Source of the DNA: Sulfurospirillum sp.
GTDB lineage: Bacteria > Campylobacterota > Campylobacteria > Campylobacterales > QNZT01
Length of the DNA stretch: 9,742 nt
Direction of reading: 5' to 3'
Assembly (NCBI GenBank): GCA_003978405.1
Contig: QNZU01000009.1
Span: 1 to 9,742 of the forward strand
Shown: positions 1-6,379 of the stretch, in pieces
Numbering within the stretch: position 1 is the first letter of the stretch
How the letters are laid out: each line of letters opens with the position of its first letter
Notes under the pieces: generated by a model
Seen by the model: only the letters and a program-made list of their open reading frames with translations
The model's database searches: none
What the model was told of the DNA's origin: nothing
Translations under genes and position numbers: made by a program

Positions 1-962
1 ATGATATCTTCTATTGAGATATTGATTGTCGTTGGTTGGCTAAGTAATTCGATCCTTTTAAAACTAGCTTTTATCATCGCTTTGGTCATCTCGGGATAGA
101 GTTTTGATCGTTTGGCAACCTCCAAAAATTCTGCTGGAGTCTGATGGGTATTGTCCCTGTTTTGAATCCTCATCAATGACTCAAATTTTTCCACTTTGTT
201 TGTCTTGATATTTAGTATAGGCTGAAAAAAGGGCACAATTCTATCTTCTTGTAGTGCTTCTCTTATCTCTCTATTTTTTTTGATATTATTTAAAAACTGC
301 TCTTCGCTGAGATTCTTTTTGTTAAATATCATATATGGTTTGTTTTTCTTGATCGACTCTTTTAGTGCCAGATAAGAGTGCTTTAACAGATCTTCACCTC
401 TTCCTCTTGCTACTCCGATACTAAATGCTATATCATATGATGTGTCATCTACTTTGATAGTGGTTTTGTGTATTTTGGTATGGAGTGTTTTTAGATACTC
501 TTCAAGATCACTGAGAGAAAATCGACCCTTATTGTATATCGCAAAAGCATTGTGTTCAAATTTATACAATTTTGCATTTTTTGATGGAAGATTTTCACTC
601 AACCAGTTTGCAATCTCCTTTAAGAGTGTGTAACCTGTATCAATACCAAAAAATTCATTGACATCTTCATACCCTTCAATCTGGATATACAAAAGAGTAT
701 GTGCATGGTTTGACTTTGTAGCAGGAGTATTTTTGATATCATCAATAAGCATTAATCTTGTGGGTAGATTTGTAAGAGCATCTATAGGAATAAGCCTCTT
801 TTTTTGCTTATTTTTTGCTCTTTTTTTCTGTGAAGAAAGATTTGTTTGTGACTCAACACCTGGCTTGTTTTTTGGTTTTAAACTAAATATGAAGTTTTTA
901 GCTACATTTAGATAGTCAGTTTTAAAAATACTCTCTGTATCTAATGTATCATACTCTTTCAT
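1..962 (-). CDS. GGDEF-EAL domain protein, partial (3' end outside window)
   Basis: An open frame of 320 codons starts at ATG 962-960 and runs off the left edge without a stop. Residues about 58-215 form a GGDEF-type domain: DALTNLPTR at 61-69 and SIGVA at 181-185 fit the fold. The catalytic GGDEF signature aligns with EHNAF (136-140), so the metal and GTP-binding residues are lost, and there is no RxxD inhibitory site. An EAL domain begins near residue 236 with VPFFQPIL. Its EAL motif reads ESL (261-263), keeping the metal-binding Glu, and NIS at 315-317 fits the next conserved Asn. The rest is not visible. In this family, a dead GGDEF with a live EAL gives a c-di-GMP phosphodiesterase or an effector-type sensor; which one applies cannot be decided here. 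No membrane segment or sensory domain is seen in the first 57 residues, so a cytoplasmic location is inferred. The upstream Shine-Dalgarno is weak. Confidence 0.88.
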   Translation of the reverse strand, partial: MKEYDTLDTESIFKTDYLNVAKNFIFSLKPKNKPGVESQTNLSSQKKRAKNKQKKRLIPIDALTNLPTRLMLIDDIKNTPATKSNHAHTLLYIQIEGYEDVNEFFGIDTGYTLLKEIANWLSENLPSKNAKLYKFEHNAFAIYNKGRFSLSDLEEYLKTLHTKIHKTTIKVDDTSYDIAFSIGVARGRGEDLLKHSYLALKESIKKNKPYMIFNKKNLSEEQFLNNIKKNREIREALQEDRIVPFFQPILNIKTNKVEKFESLMRIQNRDNTHQTPAEFLEVAKRSKLYPEMTKAMIKASFKRIELLSQPTTINISIEDI

Positions 963-971
963 GACTCTACT

Positions 972-1001
972 TTCTCAATGATTTTTAATAAATATTGAGA
1001 A
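972..1001 (-). promoter_or_regulatory. Hairpin in the leader of the GGDEF-EAL gene
   Basis: TTCTCAAT (972-979) pairs with ATTGAGAA (994-1001), and the stem continues inward as ATTT (981-984) with AAAT (990-993) after one bulged base, leaving a 5-nt loop. It lies 9 nt upstream of the minus-strand start codon, so in the mRNA it would sit over or beside the GA-rich region that could serve as ribosome binding site. It could be an operator, a leader structure limiting translation, or a chance AT-rich palindrome. Confidence 0.35.
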
Positions 1002-1078
1002 GAGTATATTAGATTGAAACTTAAATATTAATTTAATAATTAAATATTTTGTATAAATTTACTTTTAAGATGTAGATA

Positions 1079-1591
1079 TTAAAAGCCTCCTCCATTGATA
1101 TCCATTTGCATCATATCGGTACCATTTGGTAATCCTGCAAAAAGTGTTATCATAAAAGTGAGCCAAATTAACATCAATATATTTACAGCGACACCAAGAT
1201 AGATAGCCCAATTGTTATAACCTCCATACTCTCTTAGTGCATTTAACTGCTCAATTTTGTCACTAAACTTTTCTAGTACCATCTCTTTACCTTTTTTATA
1301 TCTCAAATATACAAGATAAGGAAACAAAGCTCCAGAAACTATCCACACAACAAGTGCAACAACAGGAACCTGACTGGTTATAGCACTCAACATAAAAAAT
1401 ATCAAAGCTTCCACATAAAGCTTTCTATATAAAAGAAAAAATATCCCACCACCAAATGCCCACCAAGACCATTTCCATTTAAATTGATCTATGCCACCTG
1501 CACTGTATGCTTCAAAAGCATCGATATAAAAATCTTCACTTTTTGGTTTATTAATATAAGCTTTTATAAACTCTATTTCATTTGTATCCAT
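1079..1591 (-). CDS. DUF2628-like integral membrane protein
   Basis: 170 residues. The start at 1591 is preferred because AAGGAG (1599-1604) lies 7 nt upstream; a 16-residue in-frame extension to 1639 would run into the palindromic repeat and has no ribosome binding site. After a soluble, acidic N-terminus of about 38 residues comes a KWSWWAFGGGIFFLLYRKLY segment (39-58), the aromatic W-x-A-F...LLYRK pattern I associate with DUF2628. Hydrophobic segments lie at roughly 61-73, 75-96 and 127-152. Between the last two is a charged cytoplasmic-type loop with YLRYKKGKEMVLEKF. The tail is Met/Gly-rich (MMQMDINGGGF). The biochemical role of this family is unknown; homologues are small inner-membrane proteins. 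It stands alone, divergent from the rsmA operon. A TATAGT box on the minus strand at 1623-1628 could be its -10. Confidence 0.8.
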   Translation of the reverse strand: MDTNEIEFIKAYINKPKSEDFYIDAFEAYSAGGIDQFKWKWSWWAFGGGIFFLLYRKLYVEALIFFMLSAITSQVPVVALVVWIVSGALFPYLVYLRYKKGKEMVLEKFSDKIEQLNALREYGGYNNWAIYLGVAVNILMLIWLTFMITLFAGLPNGTDMMQMDINGGGF

Positions 1592-1598
1592 TTTGATT

Positions 1599-1604
1599 CT
1601 CCTT
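1599..1604 (-). promoter_or_regulatory. Ribosome binding site deciding the start of the DUF2628-like gene
   Basis: AAGGAG on the minus strand, 7 nt before ATG 1591-1589. The upstream alternative ATG at 1639 has no comparable motif. Confidence 0.85.
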
Positions 1605-1632
1605 AAAATATCTATAATTACAACTATATAAT

Positions 1633-1752
1633 GAGCCATCTAAATTAGTTCCTGCTCTCAAACGGCTTCACGGTGGGTACCCCAAAATTTCACAGAAATT
1701 TTGACCCTTCCGTTGCAGAGGTTGTTCGATCAGGAACTAATCCAGATGGCTC
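1633..1752. repeat. 120-bp extended palindrome (MITE- or REP-like element, family unknown)
   Basis: The arms 1633-1654 and 1731-1752 are inverted copies matching at 20 of 22 positions: GAGCCATCT-aa-ATTAGTTCCTG against CAGGAACTAAT-cc-AGATGGCTC. Symmetry continues inward at spaced points: CTCT 1655-1658 with AGAG 1717-1720, AACGG 1661-1665 with CCGTT 1710-1714, and GGGT 1675-1678 with ACCC 1704-1707. At the centre is a perfect 9-bp stem, CAAAATTTC (1683-1691) with GAAATTTTG (1695-1703), around an ACA loop. The whole can fold as one long hairpin on either strand. TA-rich flanks extend the symmetry: TATATAAT 1625-1632 and ATTATATA 1754-1761. It is richer in GC than the surrounding intergenic DNA, carries no convincing ORF, and is not followed by a T tract, so it does not look like a simple terminator. 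It sits in the divergent gap between the DUF2628-like gene and rsmA. Confidence 0.85.
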
Positions 1753-1832
1753 TATTATATACTAATCGACACTCTTAAACAAAACTTATGCTTTTATAGT
1801 AAAGTTTTATAATATCATAAGAATAATTTGTG

Positions 1833-1838
1833 TATAAT
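1833..1838 (+). promoter_or_regulatory. Probable -10 box of the rsmA operon
   Basis: A perfect TATAAT lies 29 nt before the rsmA start, with T-rich DNA upstream and no recognisable -35, as is usual for Campylobacterota sigma-70 promoters. It would give a 5' UTR of roughly 20-25 nt. It lies about 80 nt downstream of the palindrome, so the palindrome would not be part of the transcript from this promoter. Confidence 0.55.
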
Positions 1839-1853
1839 AACACTTCATTTTAC

Positions 1854-1859
1854 AAAAGG
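1854..1859 (+). promoter_or_regulatory. Ribosome binding site for the TTG start of rsmA
   Basis: AAAAGG with 8 nt spacing to TTG at 1868-1870. The site supports the rare TTG start, which puts the protein N-terminus exactly where the family's K-x-FGQNFL motif requires it. Confidence 0.65.
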
Positions 1860-1867
1860 CTCAAGAT

Positions 1868-2677
1868 TTGATAAAAGCTAAGAAGAAATTTGGTCAAAAT
1901 TTCCTCATTGATGAGTCTGTAAAATCAAAAATCATCCAAGCGATGCCCAATGATTCACTTCCCGTTGTGGAGATTGGACCTGGCTTAGGTGATTTGACAC
2001 AGAAGTTACTCCAAAGCGGTAAGCTGGTGAGTGCTTTTGAGATCGACTTAGAGTTATGTGTCGTTTTGAAGCGAAAATTTGAAAGTGAGATAGCTTCAAA
2101 ACAACTAACACTGGTTTGTAGTGATGTGCTTGAGCAGTGGAGGGGAGACTCTCTTTTGGATCAAGAGTATCATCTAGTTGCAAATCTGCCTTACTATGTT
2201 GCGACAAATATCATTTTAAAAGCACTTAGTGATCCTAAGTGTCGTTCTATTTTGGTAATGGTTCAAAAAGAGGTTGCTAAGAAGTTTGCATCACAAGCTG
2301 GTGATAAAAACTTTTCAGGTTTGGCAATCCTCGCAAATAGTATTGCAAATGTGGAGGTTTTATTTGATGTGGGATCAGAAGCGTTTGATCCTCCGCCAAA
2401 AGTAACCTCTGCAGTTTTGAGAATGGTCAAAACAAGAGAATTTGTTCAAAACCAAAGAGATGGAATCTTTTTGGATCAAGATGAGTTTGAAGAGTTTAAG
2501 AGATTTTTGAAAGAGGCTTTTAAAGCACCAAGAAAAACTTTGACAAAGAACCTTCAAAACAGTTATGAAAAGTCTCTTGTTCTAAAGTTTTTGGATGAAC
2601 TTGACCTCTCTTTTAGTGTTAGACCACATCAACTCTCTATCGATTTATATCACTTATTGTTTGACAAATTAAAATAA
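1868..2677 (+). CDS. rsmA: 16S rRNA (adenine1518-N6/adenine1519-N6)-dimethyltransferase RsmA (KsgA)
   Basis: 269 residues, normal length for the family, starting at TTG. RsmA uses S-adenosylmethionine to dimethylate two adjacent adenines in the 3' terminal hairpin of 16S rRNA, a late quality-control step of 30S assembly; its loss gives kasugamycin resistance. The motifs are in order: KKFGQNFL (6-13), SAM-binding motif I EIGPGLGDLT (35-44), acidic motif II FEID (57-60), SDV (85-87), catalytic NLPYY (106-110) and FDPPPKVTSAV (173-183). A small helical C-terminal domain follows and ends normally. It is the first gene of the operon, 23 nt before rnj. The same rsmA-rnj adjacency is known from Helicobacter and Campylobacter. 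Confidence 0.97.
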   Translation: MIKAKKKFGQNFLIDESVKSKIIQAMPNDSLPVVEIGPGLGDLTQKLLQSGKLVSAFEIDLELCVVLKRKFESEIASKQLTLVCSDVLEQWRGDSLLDQEYHLVANLPYYVATNIILKALSDPKCRSILVMVQKEVAKKFASQAGDKNFSGLAILANSIANVEVLFDVGSEAFDPPPKVTSAVLRMVKTREFVQNQRDGIFLDQDEFEEFKRFLKEAFKAPRKTLTKNLQNSYEKSLVLKFLDELDLSFSVRPHQLSIDLYHLLFDKLK

Positions 2678-2700
2678 ATTAAAAATAATAAGGACTATAT

Positions 2701-4635
2701 ATGCAAGAGAATAACAACCAAAACAACGATAAACAACAACAGCGACCAAACAGTAATCAAAACAGAAATTACCAAAATCGCAACAATCAAAACAGAAACA
2801 ATCAAAATAAAAATTACAACAGACAAAACAACAAAAACTCCAAAAGAAAACCTCAAAAGTTCTCAGCCAAGCTTGGAAACGAAAACTGGGAAGTCTTGAT
2901 GAAAGAGGCGATTGAAGCCAATAAAATGGTTCATAAAAACATACTCCAACCATACGACAACTTTGATCCAAACAACAAAGCAAGTGTCAAGATTACCCCT
3001 CTTGGAGGTCTTGGAGAGATTGGTGGAAACTTTATGATTATGGAGACAGACAAAGATGCCATCATCATCGATATAGGTATGAGTTTTCCAAGTGAAGATA
3101 TGCATGGAGTTGATATACTCATACCGGACTTCTCATACATCAAAAAGATCAAAGATAAAATCAGAGCTATCATCATTACCCATGCTCACGAAGATCATAT
3201 CGGTGCGGTACCATACTTTTTCAAACAGTTTCAATTTCCTATATACGGAACTCCTCTTCCGCTTGGAATGATTGCTAACAAGTTCAATGAACATGGATTG
3301 AAAAAAGAGAAAAATTACTTCGTGCCGGTGCAAAAGAGAAAGATTTACGAGATCGGTGAGTTTCAGATAGAGTGGATTCATGTAACTCACTCCATCATCG
3401 ATGCTTCATCTTTGGCTATCACCACTCCTATGGGGACTATCATACACACAGGAGATTTCAAGATAGATCACACACCAATTGATGGATATCCTACCGATTT
3501 GGCTAGATATGCATATTATGGTGAAAAGGGCGTTGTAGCACTTTTGAGTGATAGTACCAACTCTTACAGGGAGGGTATCACAAAATCTGAAGCATCTGTA
3601 GGACCAACATTTGACAAGATATTCTCCAGTGCCAAAGGAAGAGTTATCATGTCTACTTTCTCTTCAAATATTCACAGAGTCTATCAAGCTATCAAACACG
3701 GTATCAAATATAATAGAAAAGTGTGTGTGATTGGTAGAAGTATGGAGAGAAACCTTGATATCGCTATCGAATTGGGATATGTTGATCTTGATAAAAGGGT
3801 ATTTATAGAGCCTCATGAGGTAAATACTTATGATGACAAAGAGGTTTTGATAGTCACAACAGGAAGTCAGGGTGAGACAATGAGTGCTCTGTATAGAATG
3901 AGTATCAATGAACACAGACATATCAAGATAAAACCAAGCGATCAGATCATCATCTCTGCAAAAGCGATTCCTGGAAATGAAGCGAGTGTATCAAGGGTGA
4001 TGAACCACCTTATCAAAGCTGGAGCAAGTGTGGCTTATCAGGATTTTAGTGAAATTCATGTATCAGGACATGCTGCTATGGAAGAGCAAAAATTGATGCT
4101 TAGGCTTATCAAACCAAAATTTTTCCTACCGGTTCACGGAGAGTATAACCACATCTTCAAACATAGAAATACAGGAATTACTTGTGGAGTAAATCCTAAA
4201 AACACTTATCTTATGAGTGATGGAGATCAGATAGAGGTAACTTCAAGATATATCAAAAAAGTAGGAAGTGTCAAAGCAGGGAAAACATACATTGACAACC
4301 AACTAAACAAACAGATAGAAGATGATATCGTTATCGACAGACAAAACCTCGCAGAAGCCGGAGTTGTAATGATAGTAGCTCAAATCGACAAACAGAGCAG
4401 AAAACTTATCAACAATGCAGTTGTAAGAACTTACGGAATAGTACCTGATCGTAGAGACAAAGCCTTCTCCAAAGAGATAGAGACAATTCTTGAGACATTT
4501 TTAATCAATGCCAAAGATGATGTCCTACAAGATAGAAGAGTATTAGAAAACTCCATAAGACAAGTAGTTAGAAAACATATATTTAGAAAGAAGAAAAAAT
4601 ATCCTACAATTGTCCCTACTATATTTTTGATGTAA
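2701..4635 (+). CDS. rnj: Ribonuclease J (metallo-beta-lactamase/beta-CASP RNase)
   Basis: 644 residues, longer than Bacillus RNase J1 (about 555), because of an N-terminal extension of about 95 residues before VKITPLGGLGEIGGN. RNase J is a zinc-dependent 5'-3' exonuclease and endonuclease for mRNA decay and rRNA maturation; in Helicobacter it works with the DEAD-box helicase RhpA. Visible motifs are HAHEDHIGAV (161-170), H230, HTGDFKID (249-256), the beta-CASP segment from DSTNS (284-288), SGHA (455-458) and PVHGEY (477-482), so all expected metal ligands are present. A C-terminal domain follows. Residues 1-50 are almost only N, Q, K and R, with repeats such as NRNNQNRNNQNKN; this is low-complexity, basic and probably disordered. 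The ribosome binding site AAGGA (2690-2694) is 6 nt before ATG. Confidence 0.96.
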   Translation: MQENNNQNNDKQQQRPNSNQNRNYQNRNNQNRNNQNKNYNRQNNKNSKRKPQKFSAKLGNENWEVLMKEAIEANKMVHKNILQPYDNFDPNNKASVKITPLGGLGEIGGNFMIMETDKDAIIIDIGMSFPSEDMHGVDILIPDFSYIKKIKDKIRAIIITHAHEDHIGAVPYFFKQFQFPIYGTPLPLGMIANKFNEHGLKKEKNYFVPVQKRKIYEIGEFQIEWIHVTHSIIDASSLAITTPMGTIIHTGDFKIDHTPIDGYPTDLARYAYYGEKGVVALLSDSTNSYREGITKSEASVGPTFDKIFSSAKGRVIMSTFSSNIHRVYQAIKHGIKYNRKVCVIGRSMERNLDIAIELGYVDLDKRVFIEPHEVNTYDDKEVLIVTTGSQGETMSALYRMSINEHRHIKIKPSDQIIISAKAIPGNEASVSRVMNHLIKAGASVAYQDFSEIHVSGHAAMEEQKLMLRLIKPKFFLPVHGEYNHIFKHRNTGITCGVNPKNTYLMSDGDQIEVTSRYIKKVGSVKAGKTYIDNQLNKQIEDDIVIDRQNLAEAGVVMIVAQIDKQSRKLINNAVVRTYGIVPDRRDKAFSKEIETILETFLINAKDDVLQDRRVLENSIRQVVRKHIFRKKKKYPTIVPTIFLM

Positions 4636-4638
4636 GGG
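4634..4638 (+). promoter_or_regulatory. Ribosome binding site deciding the kdsD start
   Basis: AAGGG overlaps the rnj stop codon (TAA 4633-4635). It is 5 nt from ATG 4644 but only 2 nt from GTG 4641, so ATG 4644 is the better start. The arrangement implies that kdsD translation follows rnj termination. Confidence 0.6.
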
Positions 4639-4643
4639 CAGTG

Positions 4644-5606
4644 ATGGATTTTAAAGAGATTGCAAAAGAGGTTTTGAAGATCGAAGCCGATGAGCTTTTG
4701 CAAAATGCTCAAAATATCGATAGCAAGATCGCCGAAATTGTTGAGATGATCTACAAGACAAAGGGCAAACTTATCATTACCGGTGTTGGTAAAAGCGGAC
4801 TTGTAGGATCTAAAATGGCAGCAACTTTTGCTAGTACTGGTACCAGTAGTTTTTTTCTACACCCAACAGAAGCGATGCACGGAGATCTTGGTATGATAGG
4901 AGCAGATGATACACTTCTTGCTATCAGTTACAGTGGAGAGAGTGAAGAGCTTATCAAGATGATTCCACATATCAAACGACTTGGAGTGCCGCTTATTGGA
5001 ATGAGTGGTGATGAAAACTCGACTCTAGCAAAAAGTAGTGATCTATTTCTCTCCATCAAGGTTAATAAAGAGGCTTGTCCACTAAATGCCGCTCCTACCT
5101 CTTCTACAACTCTGACGATGGCTTTGGGTGATGCACTTGCAGTTTGTCTGATGAGAAGAAGAGAGTTTAAAAAAGAGGATTTTGCTTCATTTCATCCAGG
5201 AGGAACGCTAGGCAAAAAACTCTTTGTAAAATTAAAAGATGTGATGAGAAAAAACAATCTTCCAAAAGTGTCAAGCAACACTTCACTTAAAGATGCTATT
5301 ATCACTATGAGCGAGGGAAGATTGGGAGTTGTGATGATAGAAGATAAAAATAAATTGATCGGAATTTTGACTGACGGAGATCTAAGAAGAGCTTTGATGA
5401 GAGAGGATTTCAATATAGAGCATAAAGTGACACTCTATGCTTCACTTAAGCCAAAAACTATAAATGACAGCAATATTCTTGCGAGTGATGCACTCAAAAT
5501 CATCGAAGAGCAGAAACTTCAACACATAATCATTACCAATAAGGAGAATGTTATAGAGGGATTAATCCATATTCATGATTTGGTAGAGATGGGAATCAAA
5601 TCATGA
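4644..5606 (+). CDS. kdsD: D-arabinose 5-phosphate isomerase (KdsD/KpsF/GutQ family)
   Basis: 320 residues from ATG 4644, typical length. The enzyme interconverts ribulose 5-phosphate and arabinose 5-phosphate, the first step toward Kdo of the LPS inner core. The N-terminal SIS domain has GVGKSG (47-52), KMAATFASTGTSS (57-69), HPTEAMHGDLG (73-83), ISYSGES (94-100) and HPGGTLG (184-190), holding the phosphate-binding and catalytic residues expected for this family. Two CBS domains follow, at about 197-255 and 262-318, the first with GILTDGDLRR (240-249). Kdo synthesis is a general Gram-negative need, so a housekeeping role is more likely than capsule-specific KpsF, and no capsule genes are nearby. 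The stop overlaps the rluB start as ATGA at 5603-5606, implying translational coupling. Confidence 0.95.
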   Translation: MDFKEIAKEVLKIEADELLQNAQNIDSKIAEIVEMIYKTKGKLIITGVGKSGLVGSKMAATFASTGTSSFFLHPTEAMHGDLGMIGADDTLLAISYSGESEELIKMIPHIKRLGVPLIGMSGDENSTLAKSSDLFLSIKVNKEACPLNAAPTSSTTLTMALGDALAVCLMRRREFKKEDFASFHPGGTLGKKLFVKLKDVMRKNNLPKVSSNTSLKDAIITMSEGRLGVVMIEDKNKLIGILTDGDLRRALMREDFNIEHKVTLYASLKPKTINDSNILASDALKIIEEQKLQHIIITNKENVIEGLIHIHDLVEMGIKS

Positions 5607-6379
5607 GGATCAACAAATTTCTATCCCACAATACAAAATATTCTCGCCGTGAAGCCGATGAGCTTGTAAAAAATGGTCATGTAAAGATAAGAAACAAAAT
5701 CATTACAGATCTCTCATATCAAGTCCAATCAGGAGATAAGGTCTATCTAAAAGGGAGATTTGTTCATAGAAAAAATGAGTTTACTGTTTTGGTCTATCAC
5801 AAACAAAAGGGTGAGCTAGTAAGCAAAAAAGATGACAGAGGAAGAAAAACCATATATGACAACCTCTCAAAAAGATACCACCACTTTTTGCCGATAGGCA
5901 GGTTGGATTTTACTAGTACCGGTCTTTTACTTTTGACCGATTCACCAGAAGTTGCCACCATTTTGATGAAGAGCAATCTTGAGAGAGTCTATTATCTTAA
6001 AATCAAAGGATCGGTAACTCCAGCAATGGAAGATGCGATGAAAAATGGACTAATCGCCGAAGATGCCACAAAAGGAGCTCATCCAAACTCTACTATTACC
6101 TCTATGGAGTTTGCACCCTTTATCAACTACAAGATTATCAAAAACACTCCTACTTATTCTAGGCTTAGAGTGAGCATATCTGAGGGGAAAAATAGGGAGC
6201 TAAGAAGATTTTTCGGATATTTTGATGCAGAGGTTACTGATCTTAAGAGGGTAGAGTTTGGTGGGATCAGCCTAGATGATCTCAAAGAGGGCAAACACCG
6301 TTTTTTAACCAAAGGTGAGTACCACTCTTTGCACACATTTTTAGCCTCAGTCAAAAAAGATGATAAACGATCTTCCTAA
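5603..6379 (+). CDS. rluB: rRNA pseudouridine synthase, RsuA/RluB family
   Basis: 258 residues. An S4 RNA-binding domain occupies residues 1-50 (MRINKFLSHN, SRREADELVKNGHVKI). The catalytic domain follows, with GRLDFTSTGLLLLT (99-112) carrying the catalytic Asp102, then the family signature EGKNRELRRFF (194-204) and LKRVEFGGISL (214-224). Such enzymes isomerise a specific uridine in rRNA. RluB modifies 23S U2605 (E. coli numbering) and RsuA modifies 16S U516; the subfamily cannot be settled by eye, and RluB is favoured by length and by the annotation usual in Campylobacterota. It is coupled to kdsD through a 4-nt overlap, and its last 20 nt overlap rarA. The linker at 75-92, with RGRKTIYDNL, matches RluB/RluE/RluF-like enzymes. 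Confidence 0.9.
   Translation: MRINKFLSHNTKYSRREADELVKNGHVKIRNKIITDLSYQVQSGDKVYLKGRFVHRKNEFTVLVYHKQKGELVSKKDDRGRKTIYDNLSKRYHHFLPIGRLDFTSTGLLLLTDSPEVATILMKSNLERVYYLKIKGSVTPAMEDAMKNGLIAEDATKGAHPNSTITSMEFAPFINYKIIKNTPTYSRLRVSISEGKNRELRRFFGYFDAEVTDLKRVEFGGISLDDLKEGKHRFLTKGEYHSLHTFLASVKKDDKRSS

Noticed and set aside
442..915. Plus-strand frames of 63 and 85 codons at 442-633 and 658-915
   Set aside because: They lie antisense to the GGDEF-EAL frame, whose translation shows clear domain motifs; the plus-strand products are Phe/Ser-rich with no ribosome binding site.
1592..1639. 16-residue N-terminal extension of the DUF2628-like protein
   Set aside because: It enters the palindrome and lacks a ribosome binding site, whereas AAGGAG sits 7 nt before the internal ATG at 1591.
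1633..1752. Integron attC site or simple intrinsic terminator
   Set aside because: No RYYYAAC/GTTRRRY core pair is seen at the ends and no integrase or cassette is near; no T tract follows the hairpin on either strand.
4641..4643. GTG start for kdsD
   Set aside because: The ribosome binding site AAGGG would be only 2 nt away; ATG 4644 has better spacing.
2669..4712. Minus-strand frames opposite rnj, including a Cys/Phe-rich one at 2669-2983
   Set aside because: They are shadows of the RNase J coding strand; the Cys/Phe bias arises from reading the Asn/Gln codons in reverse.
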